DNA from: Litoditis marina
Lineage: Eukaryota; Nematoda; Chromadorea; Rhabditida; Rhabditidae
Direction: 5' to 3'
Length of the DNA: 64,000 nt
NCBI GenBank assembly: GCA_964036275.1
Contig: OZ038435.1
Span: 28,873,521-28,937,520, forward strand
Part shown: in pieces, positions 50,033-61,773 of the stretch
Layout: every line of letters begins with the position of its first letter
How positions within the stretch are numbered: the stretch's first letter is position 1
The notes under the pieces: model-generated
The model's database searches: none
The model's input: only the letters and a program-made list of their open reading frames with translations
Told to the model about the DNA's origin: nothing
Position numbers and translations under genes: made by a program

Positions 50033-53000
50033 ATGCCGGGTAGGTCTAAGGTTTCGGAAGAAAAGCCGACTGTGGAGGATAAACCCACGGTTGATTCCAA
50101 GCGGGTCGTTGACACTGGCTCCGAAGACGACGTTGTCTTAGAGGTTAGTCTCATCATAGGTAGTACAGTTCAGACAATTCACAATACTCACTTTCCCAGC
50201 CATATGGCCAGCAATTTTCGTAGCGGTCTGATCACTTTCCGACGAGAGAGCGTGCAGGTCAGAGAGACGAAGACTATCTGGTTCTGTCTGCGTTCTCACT
50301 CATCTCCATGCTCTCTCGCTTTTGTAGACGGCGGATCCTCGTTGATTAGCGCCAGTGTTTTTGAGATGGTCAGGGTCAGTTCGAGAATGGGAACAGTTAC
50401 ACTTCCCCGTTGGAAATGCAAGCCGTCATTTGTCTCCGTTAGGTGATTTTTGGGGTTCGACATGTTTAGTGTTACTTATGTCACTAGTACAATTCAACAA
50501 AAGTATGTTATGTTAGTAGTGTTACTATTATGTTGTAATCTTGTGGTAGAGCTATTTTGTGACAATTTCAGTATGATGTGGTTGTTTGTGATGGGATACC
50601 AAACACTGAAATGTATCGTGTACAGTTTCCTCACCGCAAGAATAAAACATTCGACGAATCGACGCAGCCTAGAATCCGTTTCAAGAAGAATGTTAAACTG
50701 GTTGGTTTTCTATTTGTGCTTCATAAGAGGTATATATGGGTTCGCCATCATGTAATTAAAGTATGGCACGTTGGGCACTATGTTGTGGTGTTGTGGACCA
50801 AGAATGTTGTTGGGGTTTTCGCTAGTCACCATCACCACACATTAGTACCTGACTCGACGGTTCCGACTCGACGGTGCTTTTTGAGCTTTGTTCACTATTG
50901 CACGCTGCACATTATTCACTTTCTTTAGTATTACCTGATATTCAGCTTCTCTGAGGTGTTAGACCTAAATCTATCTCATTTTGTTTAGATGGAGATGAGA
51001 TTGGCAGTCGACACAACAAGTGGATCTTATAGCATTGCGAAAGCCGATGAGTACTCCTCGGTTTCCTCGGGGTGTACCACCAGTGCGAAACAGGATCTAG
51101 CGCAGTGAGTTGATGAAAACTTCCGTTAAGACAAATTGAGATTGATTTGCCCCCCTATTTAGTATTTCTCATACTCCAGTTCAAATAATCATGAAAATTC
51201 CAGAAAAATCATATTTAGTCAAAATATAAAAAATTTGGCTATTGTTGATTTGGATTTGAAATCAGGAAGTTTCACGTGTTTCTATCAAAAACGATTTTTT
51301 GTAGAGTAATCAGGCCTTACTGAAACTGATGTGTGATATTACCATAGCAGTACCGTAGTACCGAAATAAATTTATTCTAACGTAAGAATTAAGGTAGATA
51401 AAATATAAACTCACAATACACCTTGCAATTTCTATGCTGAAACGACAACTGGAATCTTGATACTGTCCGTTTTGCTTTTCTCAACCACGGCCAACAATTA
51501 GGTTTTAGAATTCACAACACAACAGGGCAATACCCTCGCTAAAGCTAGGTGTCAAGCTAATGTAGGACCAAGACATCTATCATTATCAGTAATCCGCGGA
51601 TTTATATCTACAGGATGAAGAAACCAATGGCAACCGACGAAATTTACGAAGGAAGAGCATTTTCAGGAGAAAATCCTTTACAATACGGTGTTGGATATAT
51701 CCGCGATGGTACGTTTTTACATTTACCTCATTGTGAAGAATTGGCGAATACCGCTTATAAGTCCTGCTAGTGAATTTTTCTCTTTATTCAATGGTATACT
51801 GTAAGATTCAAAGCAGAAAGAATGTTAGTAATGCAGTAGTTTGGTTCTCGTTTTGGGTTGTGTTTTTTTTTTTAAATCTTCCCAATTGGAGTAAATTAAA
51901 CCCGTCATCTAGGTGTGTACAGCAGTTAACATGTATTTCAAACAGAACGTTATCCATCTTCATTTTTTTTTAGGAAAATTCTATATTAGCCCGATCGCTG
52001 GAAGTTTCGACATGCACCGCTCAATTGCCTATTTAACTCAGAAACCGAAAGGAGAGGATGATGGTAAGAACCTGACCTTATGTTTGCTTTGCTGCTGCTT
52101 GTTCCTTGGTTCCTTCATACTAGTGTTGTTTTAATGAAGTGTTCTATCTGTCAAGTGCGCTACTTATTATTAATAATAATATTGATAGAAAGTTCATTTG
52201 TATATAATAGTAACAGAGGTCGAACAAGTAGAGAATTACAACAATATATGAAAATTGCGTATCCCGAAGCGTTACGGATTATATGCACAATCAGCTTACA
52301 AGGGACCTAACTCCCGCCCTTCCAATATATTGTGATATTCTCTCAGGTGAAGCAACGGAAGAATCGGATTCGGAGGTAGCCGGGGGCAGTGGAGTCGGAC
52401 AACAACTGCGAGTAAAGTTCGCCCGACCTGAAACGGACAGACAGAAGAAAAGGTTAGTTGATGTTGGTCTTCAGTTCTGTTTTTCAAATTTCTATACGGC
52501 ACACGGGGATCCAAGTTTATTTTTTATGTAACAGGTTCATCACATGCAAAGTATTGAATCTTGATGTATTCGAAATTGGAACTGAAAGAAAAGGTTTCCT
52601 GTCAGAAGAATAGTCGGAACTTACCGATGTGTCAAAGACGGCAACCTTATACTATCCTTTTTATATGTTTCGATCATATTTTTTTCGGCATACATACATA
52701 TTTCCGGAAGTTTCTTGCATTTATACCATACCCTAAATGCCTCAGAGTTGTGACTTTTTCAAACAGGGGGGTTTTGCCCTCCCCCTCAGCCATTATAAGG
52801 GGGTTTTGCCCTTAATTTAGAAAATCGCTAAATCGGACAATTTTTGAGGGGGGTTTTGCCCAAATCTTCGGACCAAAAACAGGGGGTTTTTTCTCAAAAC
52901 GCTGAGCATTTAGGGTATGATTTATACTGTTCAGGCGCGAGGCGAGTGCTCTTCATCGCGAGAAAATGATCGCCAACGACCCATGGATTGGAATGAATGT

Positions 53001-55387
53001 CCACTTGAAAGGAGTTAGTTTATCTTTCGATGAGTATTTTGACCACCAAATTATTTGTGGTGTGATAATTTCTGTTCAATAAGGGTAATGTTGAATATGT
53101 CTGGCGCAACTCTATCTGAATGTGTATGTGGGGCTGAGCGGCTGAGCTAGCATTCAGAAATCGAGATATTCTTATTCCCTGAACTTTTTTGTGGAAAACG
53201 GAGAGTATCGAAAATTGGGGTTTGGGGACAGTTCCTTTGTTCATTGTAATTGTAATCGGTTTAAGGATCCGAAGATAACTGAAAAGTTGAATAAGATGAC
53301 ACCCGCTGGGAAGTTGTTATCAGATGACAAGGAGAGCGTAGAGATGCGAGATTTGGTACAGAAGGCCATTATTTGTGGGAAACTGGAACAGCTGTAGGTT
53401 TTGGACGTCTTTTCTGTTTCATTTCCAGAGTTCATAATAGCCACTTAGACTCTTGGTCCTTGGAGTCTCTTGTTTTTTTAGATTCAACTTTTGCAAAACT
53501 CATGTAAAACCAGTATTTCAGTGATCTTTCTCGAGATCAACTGATGTCTCAACAAAGGATCTGCGAACTGCCAGACCATCTTCAAATCAAAGCTACTGTT
53601 ATGAAATGTAAGATAACGACGTTATTCTGTGCTTCTGGTTCTATTTTCTATGTTTATAGTATATTTTGTATTCAAACATTACATCTGTTAGAAAAATGAC
53701 TGCCATATTTCCTCCGAATTCGATAATTCCAGCACGAGTTATCAGTACGGAGACAGTTATCTCTTTGGTTTCGTCCGATATTTCGAGGGAGAATCTGATA
53801 GATGGCCTACAAAAGTGCGCCCATCTCGTTCGAGGTTTGCCACTTTTATTTGTTATTCAGTGGTCTGTCCGAAAACTGGTACTTCTATCGCCCAGGAATG
53901 TCTATTTTTGAAGCGAAAACGTCAAATTGAACACGTCATTGATTTTAAAATGGACTCCTTTTTGTCGATAAGACGGACCTTACTGATATATGGGTACGTG
54001 AACAGTTTCACTTCTCCGGGAGGGAAATGTGGGAACACTTTATTTATCTTTCTCAGTGTTGTCACAAAAATATATAAGCATTTCTCGTTGATTACGATTG
54101 CTGTTTTCAGGAGTCTGGGTGTTGAAATCCGAATTATTGTTCCACGGTCTTGCTCCAGCCCACTCCAATGTTCCTGGACGGGTAGGAGTTTGAGCATGCT
54201 CTTATGTCACGTTTGTCCTTACGGTTCTGGTAGTCATTGATTTTGTGTTGCTTTTGTTTAATTCTATGACGTAAGGCAAATTTAGGTAACAGTATTGCCC
54301 TATTGACTTGACAGGAATAAACGGGATCCACCCTTTCCAATCAGTCGCCAGAGTATATCTTGTTCATTCTCAATGAAAACGAAAGCAGCTTCAACCAGAT
54401 TCAAACTAAGTTGATCAATTTCCTAATTGTATATATCGATTGCTCTTATGTTACTATTATTCTCCAGGTTGACGAGCAGCGTTCAGAAGTGTGGCGAGAT
54501 GCGCGCGACATGGCCCTGTGTCTGATAGATGCCGGCCATCGGGTTACCAGAGCCACCCTCTCCAGGTAGGTCAAATAATTGATGATGTTTATAGAATATA
54601 GAACGGAAAGGTAATAATTCAATTAGTTACAATTACAAAATACTATGGCAGTCTCCCTTTGAACGAGGCTACAAAACGAAAAGTAGGTGGTTAACATAAC
54701 ATTTGTCTCTATAATCACAAATGAATGCTGATGTAACCTCTAGTGTTCGACTATAGTGTAAGCTTGAAGTAGAACGGTGATTTGAAGATGTTTTCTCCTG
54801 TTTCCTAACTTTCTATCGGTCTGAGTTTTGGTGTTGCAGATGTTTCCACCTGAACGTGAAAGATGCCGAGGAAGTGCTGACTACATTCGGAGTGAAGGGA
54901 AACCGAACCTGGCAGTTGCGCGTTGAGCCAGACGGACAGTTTCAAAAGAGGTATGCTCTAATTTTTCTCAACTTGCGGTTCCTAAAATGATACAATCTCT
55001 CAAGATTTTATACCCCGTTTCTACTAAGTAGGCCGCTTGTACGGCAACAGGTTGATACAAAAGCTTGTTGGCATACTTATACCACACGGGTTAACGAAAG
55101 CTGGTTGGAGTACGCTGCAAGCTCGTAGTTTGGTAGATCGGCGTGACAGCCTCATAGTGCTGCCAGATACATGGGTCCAAGTTTTCATATTTTGTGAGAT
55201 CGTATATCATATCAGATAGTTCTACTATGTTCATTTCAGCCCTGAGAATCTGCCGCTGGTTTTGGAGGAGCGTAAGTATTGGATGAAGCGATGGCATGAG
55301 CTGCAGACTAATGTTGACCGATCGATAAGTCCGAAACGACAGCGAAGACACAGTGGAAAGGGAAGTCCGATGAAGATGGAATCTTGA
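50033..55387 (+). CDS. POLR3E: RNA polymerase III subunit RPC5
   Basis: Fourteen exons (50033-50143, 50572-50700, 50989-51104, 51614-51708, 51974-52063, 52347-52452, 52935-53013, 53266-53393, 53522-53607, 53733-53834, 54111-54181, 54468-54565, 54840-54950, 55240-55387) join in phase to 489 aa. Recognisable RPC5 segments in order: MEMRLAVDTTSGSY, ISPIAGSFDMHRSIAYLTQK, LRVKFARPETDRQKKR, CELPDHLQIKATVMK, LQKCAHLVRGVWVLKSELL, DARDMALCLIDAGHRVTRA and LRVEPDGQFQKR. In Pol III, RPC5 pairs with RPC4 in initiation, termination and reinitiation. The long C-terminal winged-helix extension of vertebrate RPC5 (about 708 aa) is absent. Instead the protein ends in a basic tail (SPKRQRRHSGKGSP). The ATG is 1 nt after a TTTCAG acceptor; an upstream in-frame ATG at 49943 exists. 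Confidence 0.9.
52727..52919. mobile_element. 193-bp MITE with 8-bp target duplication (hAT-like) in POLR3E intron 6
   Basis: Termini CATACCCTAAATGC and GCATTTAGGGTATG are perfect inverted repeats. Flanks carry the direct duplication ATTTATAC at 52719-52726 and 52920-52927. The body has three GGGGGTTTTGCCC-like repeats. The right copy of the target site ends 7 nt before the exon 7 boundary, so this insertion lies within the acceptor region of POLR3E. Confidence 0.9.
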
Positions 55388-56024
55388 TTTGAATACATTG
55401 TTACTTAGGGAATTATGGAATTGTTAGGTATTTCAAACATGTACTCTTCTGTCTTCCGTTCGTTGCGGATAATTTTTCAACGGAGTTATCGCTGCAGAAA
55501 TATTACTTACCTTTTGCGGATTTTGTTCATTTCGTAGACCATTAGTGAGTACGAGTTTGATCGAACGATCTTTGTGGTTACTTTTCTAAATCTTTCTCGC
55601 CGCGTCTCGTTCGTATAAATCGGCGTTCTGCGTTGATCATAATCTAAACCTGTTTGGATTCAATTTATTATACCTGTGGCTATATCAATTGTCCATTTGG
55701 CCGTTCGTTTCGTCACTGTTTGTTTTGTTGAAATGTTGATTTTCATTTTGTTTTACGTTGTTGAAAGTTAAAAAAAAAGAACGTTTATCATAGTTGTTTT
55801 TATTGTGTGTTATGAAGACTGCTATTCACTATATTCATTTCTTTCATCGAAAACGGTTTAGCAAGTTAATTTGTTTTGGAGAATCTGATGTGCTCTGAAG
55901 TTTGCTAAGTTTATTTCGCCGAGAGATGTTTTATGATGATACAGGTCCCGTAGTGAACTCTTGTACCTCTATTGACATAGAGCCACTGATACTGTGGGCG
56001 GATCAGTCTGGGTGATCTCACTTG

Positions 56025-56148
56025 TTAAAGAAGGACGATTATGTGGTCCAATTGCAACGCTTCAGTCCTTTAAACCGCAATAAATTTTTCAATTGCAGTT
56101 CAAAGGACCGATGTAACGGGATTGGTCCACATAATCGTCCTTCTTTAA
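56025..56148. mobile_element. TTAA-flanked palindromic MITE, copy 4
   Basis: Runs from TTAAAGAAGGACGATTATG to the complementary CATAATCGTCCTTCTTTAA. Nearly identical to the copy at 34657-34780 but in the opposite orientation. Confidence 0.85.
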
Positions 56149-57094
56149 TAATAGCACAAAGTGGACTAGACACCATTTCACTTATTGACAGTTCGTCATT
56201 TCGAGAAGATGGGTGGTTATAGTGCCTTTCATTCTTACGCGGACTGCTACAGTGTGCATGTTAAACTTCTATTACTTTGATCATTTTTGAAATACTTGAA
56301 AGATCTTGTTATGGGAACACGCATTCGAAACAATGCGTACTGTAGGAGTCCAGGTGGAAACGAACTGGACTACGTATTTCTCTGTTTTTGTTTTCTAGGT
56401 TTTCTGTTTTTTTTTCACGGAGGTCCCCTACTTTTTGTTTTTCTCAGTCCGGTTCCAGTTGATTTTTGATGTTGTAGACAGAATATTAAAGGATCAATGA
56501 TAGTCAATTTATTTATACAATAGAACTGGGGCAAACTTGTTAATCTGATAATCCTACTGTCGCATTGACCGGAGTTACATCAACACGTATATCATACAGT
56601 TAACAGAAAATGATACTTCGACCCACTCTCTTCTTTTATAATTTTCTCTCTATTCCTCGCTTCTCTCTATATCCCTCCCCCCCTCTCGCTGTCTCTGCTC
56701 TCTCTCCTACCCTCCCCCCCCCCCCTTCTTTCCCCCTATCCCTCTCTCCCTCCCTCTATCTCCCCCCCCCCTCTCTCTCTCTCTCTCTATCTCTCTCTTC
56801 GTTCTCTATGTCGTCTTCCGAAAGGTAACCCTATTGTTCTATTGTTAATGACAGCATTACTTGTAATGTATCATTTTCATCCAGCAAAAACATCTCTCAA
56901 TACAGTCTTTTTCTACACAGTTTGCTCTCTATAGCTAAGCCTAAATTTTTAAATAAGACCACAAAAAGTGGAAACCTTTGTGTGGAAACTACTGGCCTGT
57001 TCCTCCTAAAAATATTTTCTTCATTTTACTCTCCAAATTCTCAGCTTGCATAAAACTAGGAAGTTTTCTGGCCACGTCTTTTCGTCCTTTCCAT

Positions 57095-57098
<4 letters not shown>

Positions 57099-57185
<87 letters not shown>

Positions 57186-57193
57186 TCTCTCTT
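57099..57193. repeat. (CT)n microsatellite
   Basis: About 95 bp of almost uninterrupted CT dinucleotide, 330 bp upstream of the next start codon. Confidence 0.95.
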
Positions 57194-57526
57194 TCATCTA
57201 TTCAGTCTTTTTTCTTCCCGAACCTCACTGTACCGATAGCTTGTCTTAGTGATTAATATACTGCTACGTGTGCTACTGTTTGCATTTCTGAAATAAGCCT
57301 GGTGAAAAAAATCTTACCATCTGCTACCTGGTTTATTGTTTCATTCTCTTCGAGTCTCATCAATTTTAAATGATAAATATCCAGTTGTTACTTATTAATA
57401 TTAAAATGACACTGTTCCTTTCTAAATTGTTCAAGGATATTCAATGAACTACTTTTTTGGGCTAGTTCAGCTAGATTCTGCTTTTGTCTGATACTAGATT
57501 TTTTCGGTATCGTTATGTTTTCAGCG

Positions 57527-60500
57527 ATGCGACAAGCGAAAAGTTCCCCAAATTTGGCCACGCCCACATCGACAACAGATATGAAATTTATATTTCCACC
57601 AGATAGAACAATGTGTCCGAAAGACTTGCAGAAGGTATGTTATACTTGTCACTTACACGAATTCGATATATAGACTTCATTCAGGGGAGAACAAGTGGAT
57701 ACGGTAATCTGTGTGAACCGCTGTGTTTGTAGTTTGATCCCGTCTTAAATTCCAGTCTCGATTCGGGAACTATATATTAAACTACCACTGTTAAACTACA
57801 ACACAGACATTGTCACTTCATTCGAAAACTATGTTTATTATATCTATGAAGGTTAAACTACAACAGCTGAACTACAACAGAAACATGTCACTTCCTATCG
57901 CTATAGTCTGTGTCACAGGCTCTGGAGGCGTCCGGTATGGCAAAGGAGAAGTTGGAGGCCCGCGACTCCCTGGGAGGGTATTGGACCCCCAGAGCAACCA
58001 TCAAGAAAGAAAGTGGGTCGAAATTACACAGTGGCTGTATTCATTTTTTTCCGGGAAGCTAACATATCTTCTCGCGAGAAGGTATAGCACACGAATAGTG
58101 TGCTGGTAAGGAGGGTCCAAATGCCAAAAACAGTTTTACCTTTCAGATTTGGCTACGGTAAACTTTTTTCTGGCAGTATGAAGGCTGCACTTACGTAAGC
58201 GCAGGCTCCTACCTGATTGTTAGTACATATACAAAGTTCTGTAATTAGAAAATAAAGTCAGAATAATTTCAGCTTTTTTTCCGACGCAAGACGATGAGAA
58301 GCCACCACCTGTTCTACCGGTTCCAGTGATCACGAAAAACGGTTAATATTGTTTCTGAAAGTTTGTGTAGGTGGAATTTAATCACCTTCCGGTTTAGAAT
58401 AAGCATAAAAGTGTAAGGCACTTGGAATTCATATTTATAGCGTCGTGGTCAAACCTGATATATGACTCATCCGTAAAGGTTTATTTTTTTCTTTCTTCTC
58501 ATTCTCTCTAATTTACGTTATCTCTCTCAATCTCTCTTGCGCTTGTCACAATAACTTGAAAGGCGGAGTAGTCTTGATGTAACTTCTATCAAAACAACAC
58601 ATGGCGCGGTAGCAATTCATCCAAAATCATAGGTTACCTTCTCATGAGATGCCTTTGGACATACTATGAAGCTATAGGGTTCGCTCTTTCCAAAGTACGC
58701 CTATAAAGTGTACTTTGCCCCTTAGCGCTGTATTTGTAGTTTGATCTACTTTTGGGTGGAAATTCGTGAATCACGACGTGTTTCGAGATCAAGTTACAAG
58801 GATTATTCGTTCAATCTATAAACATAGGATCTTTCAATGTTAAATCATGATAATTAATGAAATCTCACCGGAAGTTGGTGAGATGTTGCCCATTCAGTGA
58901 TCTCATGTGCATTGTGATGGATTACTACCGCCCCAGATAGATCGCGTTCTCAGGCAGCCAGATGTTTCTTGTTCATTACTTTAATGAAGATGATCTGATA
59001 GGAACCGAATCTCGTGCCTTGCGCTCCACGGTTAATTTCATCGCCCCAATGCAAATGAATTGTGAGGAAATGTTCCAGATAAATATCAATCAATTAGTTT
59101 TTGTAGCGCGTTTGCATTGGAGCGACGGAATTAACTGTAGAGCGCAAGGCACGAGATTTGATACTCAAATTTGATGATTACTTAACCAACCAGAATGAGT
59201 TATTCTCAATTATCGTTCATGTTTGACACATATGTAGAAACTTAACAATATTGTGTTTTCATTCCGTTTGCATATTACAAACATCGAAGCTGTTTTTACA
59301 GTTTGTATAGAAAATTACAGACATGTTTATAAATGACGCAGGGTAGGTGTGTAGGAACAGGTTATGTAGTCTGCCATTTACAAAACATACTTTTTTAATC
59401 TGTATCGGAAGATTATATCTCTGTTCTACGGTATATTTGTGTACCAAAAATCTTTTTCCCTGGAAAGTGCTGGGAACAATCCATTTAATCTGTTTATAGG
59501 CATAATTTGTTTGTCATATTCTCTAGAATATGCCATTACGTTCAAAGCCGTAACCGCGCGCATGTAGTTTGATTCCGTCGCGCTAATATTCGCTGTTCGC
59601 AAATTCTGCTGTGTATGCATAACAGACTACAACTCAGATTCGTTCTTCTCCTTTTCCATACATGGTGTTTGAATTTTGTTACGGTTTATGGTTTCTTGAC
59701 AGTTTTTCAAAGGAAAATTTCAGTTCCGCCCCCTTCAAGATTCCGGGTCATGCATCCCGGCGAATCTAACGGTCGTTTGAAGGGAGTCGAGGAGAAGTTC
59801 AAGGCTCGTAGGATCACTGAAATGAATTCTGGTTCGTTCCTATACTGCTAGTCTTTTTCACATGGACTCCTACAGTATGAACTGGAAACTGCAGTTGCTC
59901 TCATCCATATTTGAAGTATTTTCGTGGTTTTTGGTTGGTTTTACAAGAATTTTTCATAATTTCCAATTGGACCTAGTACTTTTTTTCACCAAAAAGTTGT
60001 TTTCACATCCCCGATTTGTCAAAGAGTCTGTTGAACTCAAATCCGGATTATTCCTTGTAATCCAGAGTAGTCTGCGCATTCCACTCCCTATTTTCATCTT
60101 TCATATTTCCCGCACTTTGTGTAAATCGAGCGCCAAATATGAATAAAATAAGAGAATTCAATGTTGTATTCCCCTGGTGAGGCTGTATCTTACATGAGTA
60201 TTGCCTGAATGCCTACTTCTGTTCAATACACATGTTTTTCGAACACTATTTGAGTACAAGTTCATGTATACGGAATGTCAGATTAATAGAGTTGGGTCGG
60301 ATGCAAGCTGCTTCAAATTTACAAACATTTGCAAAATGGGGAAAACACCTTGGGTATACCGTATGCTATAGTCCTTGCTTTGGAGGGGGGATGTGACCAC
60401 TATAGGTCTACAGTATATACTTATAGAGTATACGACTAAAAACAGTGAGGAACAGATATTTGTTGCCCTCCCACTCGTTTCGGAATATTGTGCATGTTTG

Positions 60501-61773
60501 CCTGTTGTTGACACACTGTAATTGTTCAGATTTGATGGCAAGATAAAATGTAACGCGCGTGACCGAAGCGCAATTTTTCACGATATTATTTCCAACCCTC
60601 AACTATCATCCTTTGCAAATATTTCATAGTTTTAAAAACTCCATCTTCCCCCTTGTTTCGTCATATCATGTTCGTAAATTTACGCAACACACTTAGTCTA
60701 TAGGCTAGAACATACTATACTGCTCGTTTGTAGCCTGATCCGCGGTTTTTTTACTCAAAGAAGGACGATTATGTGGTCCAATCGCAACGCTTCAGTCCTT
60801 TAAACTGCAATACATTTTTCAATTGCAGTTTAAAGGACCGTTGACACGGGATTGGTCCACATAATCGTCCTGCTTTAATGGTAAACTACTACTGTGTATT
60901 CATATCAAACTACAGCTCATCTAGGACACACCATAAACTACTGGAATATGTAGTAGTTTCGAAACCATTGAGAAAGATTCAGAGATCCTCTGTTTAATAT
61001 GACACATTTGTGTTTTCTCATTCGTTTTCTTGCTGGACTATTTTCTATAGTCCGTTCCACGAGCTCGCCGAGCCACTTACAGTAAGAATTTGGACTAGTC
61101 ACCAAAAATGTTACATTTCAAAATATGCACGTTTCTAGACTTATGTGCTTCAGACGTTTTTCAAGAAAACATGTTTGACTAGTAGTGTCTAGGACTACAT
61201 GAATTATTGGACCAACATCATTTATGCTAATCAGCTGTCTCACGTGTTCTTTCCATGTGAATGATTGCGTGTCATTTCTCATGCTCGCGATACGAACATT
61301 CTATCACGATTATTCACTCCCTTTTTCATTACACCATCCCGATATGAAGCCCTGTAGTTAATAATATAGGTATACTGGAACAACTTTGACAATGATTTTT
61401 GAATTCTTTCTTATAATTATTGTGCATCAAAAACAGGGAAAAAATTATGAGACATTGAATACATAAAAAAAGGGTTTATTCCTTTATTTAGTTTCGATTA
61501 TTTCTGCTCTGCTTTTAGAAATTAATTTCTAATGCAGATTTCTAATAACAAAATAACTCTCTGCACTCTCTACATATTCAAGAATCTTTGAAATCTCTCT
61601 CTTGCTCCAGTTCGCTCTCCCAGTTAACTCCGTGTTTCCCTCGTATTCTTGCAAAAAGACTGCCTGCGCCGGGGCTCGAACCTGTGGGCGTGGCCTCTCC
61701 GTGGCGTGTGAATGGTGAACGATCTGTTGTTATCCCCCACCAAACGCCTTCCCTCCATGGACACTTATTCTAA
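57527..61773 (+). CDS. Unrecognised 190-aa protein, six exons
   Basis: Exons 57527-57634, 57919-58012, 58273-58341, 59724-59831, 61051-61081 and 61611-61773 join in phase to 190 aa. I do not recognise the family. The product is hydrophilic, without signal peptide or membrane span. It carries SSPNLATPTSTT near the N-terminus, an acidic-basic segment AMAKEKLEARDSLGGYW-like in exon 2, a Pro-rich PPPVLPVPV in exon 3, and a basic helix-like VEEKFKARRI in exon 4. It reads as largely disordered. Exon 1 also has a second open frame that stops inside the exon. The ATG lies 2 nt after a TTTCAG acceptor. The last exon is the weakest part of the model, and it overlaps the first exon of the next gene. Confidence 0.5.
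57719..57807. repeat. TTTGTAGTTTGATC-family inverted repeat (intron 1)
   Basis: GCTGTGTTTGTAGTTTGATC on the left and AAACTACAACACAGA on the right form a partly degenerate palindrome of about 90 bp. Confidence 0.5.
58054..58144. repeat. Short dispersed repeat, second copy (intron 2)
   Basis: Shares AATAGTGTGCTGG, AGGAGGGTCCA and TTTTACCTTTC blocks with 22444-22534 in the same order. Confidence 0.5.
58727..58800. repeat. TTTGTAGTTTGATC-family inverted repeat (intron 3)
   Basis: GCGCTGTATTTGTAGTTTGA on the left pairs with GAGATCAAGTTACAAG on the right. The interior resembles the 44149-44225 copy (a CGAATCACGACGTG-like stretch). Confidence 0.5.
59009..59158. mobile_element. 150-bp palindromic MITE-like element (intron 3)
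   Basis: ATCTCGTGCCTTGCGCTC at the left end is exactly complementary to GAGCGCAAGGCACGAGAT at the right end. Pairing continues with mismatches through CCCCAATGCAAA / TTTGCATTGG. Not seen elsewhere in the window. Confidence 0.75.
60755..60878. mobile_element. TTAA-family MITE, copy 5, nested in another palindrome (intron 4)
   Basis: Ends TCAAAGAAGGACGATTATG and CATAATCGTCCTGCTTTAA. Immediately outside, GTTTGTAGCCTGATC on the left and ATCAAACTACAG on the right look like the two halves of a TTTGTAGTTTGATC-family element into which this MITE inserted. Confidence 0.75.

Larger units (their letters stand above)
55388..57526. other. Spacer between POLR3E and the next gene
   Basis: No gene was recognised. 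The stretch contains a TTAA-family MITE (56025-56148), a C/CT-rich tract (about 56630-56810) and a pure CT microsatellite (57099-57193), which generate Ser/Leu/Pro ORFs. The final 300 bp leads to the acceptor at 57524. Confidence 0.45.

Noticed and set aside
53835..54000. Apparent continuation of POLR3E coding through a 26-nt intron
   Set aside because: Joining 53834 directly to 54111 yields the expected LVRGVWVLKSELL segment. The intervening open frame is intron sequence.
56610..57256. Ser/Leu/Pro-rich ORFs upstream of the 57527 gene
   Set aside because: They are translations of C- and CT-rich low-complexity sequence, similar in all frames.
61655..61690. Minus-strand GGTTCGAGCCCCGG resembling a tRNA T arm
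   Set aside because: The flanking bases do not form the 5-bp T stem and no D or anticodon arm lies upstream.
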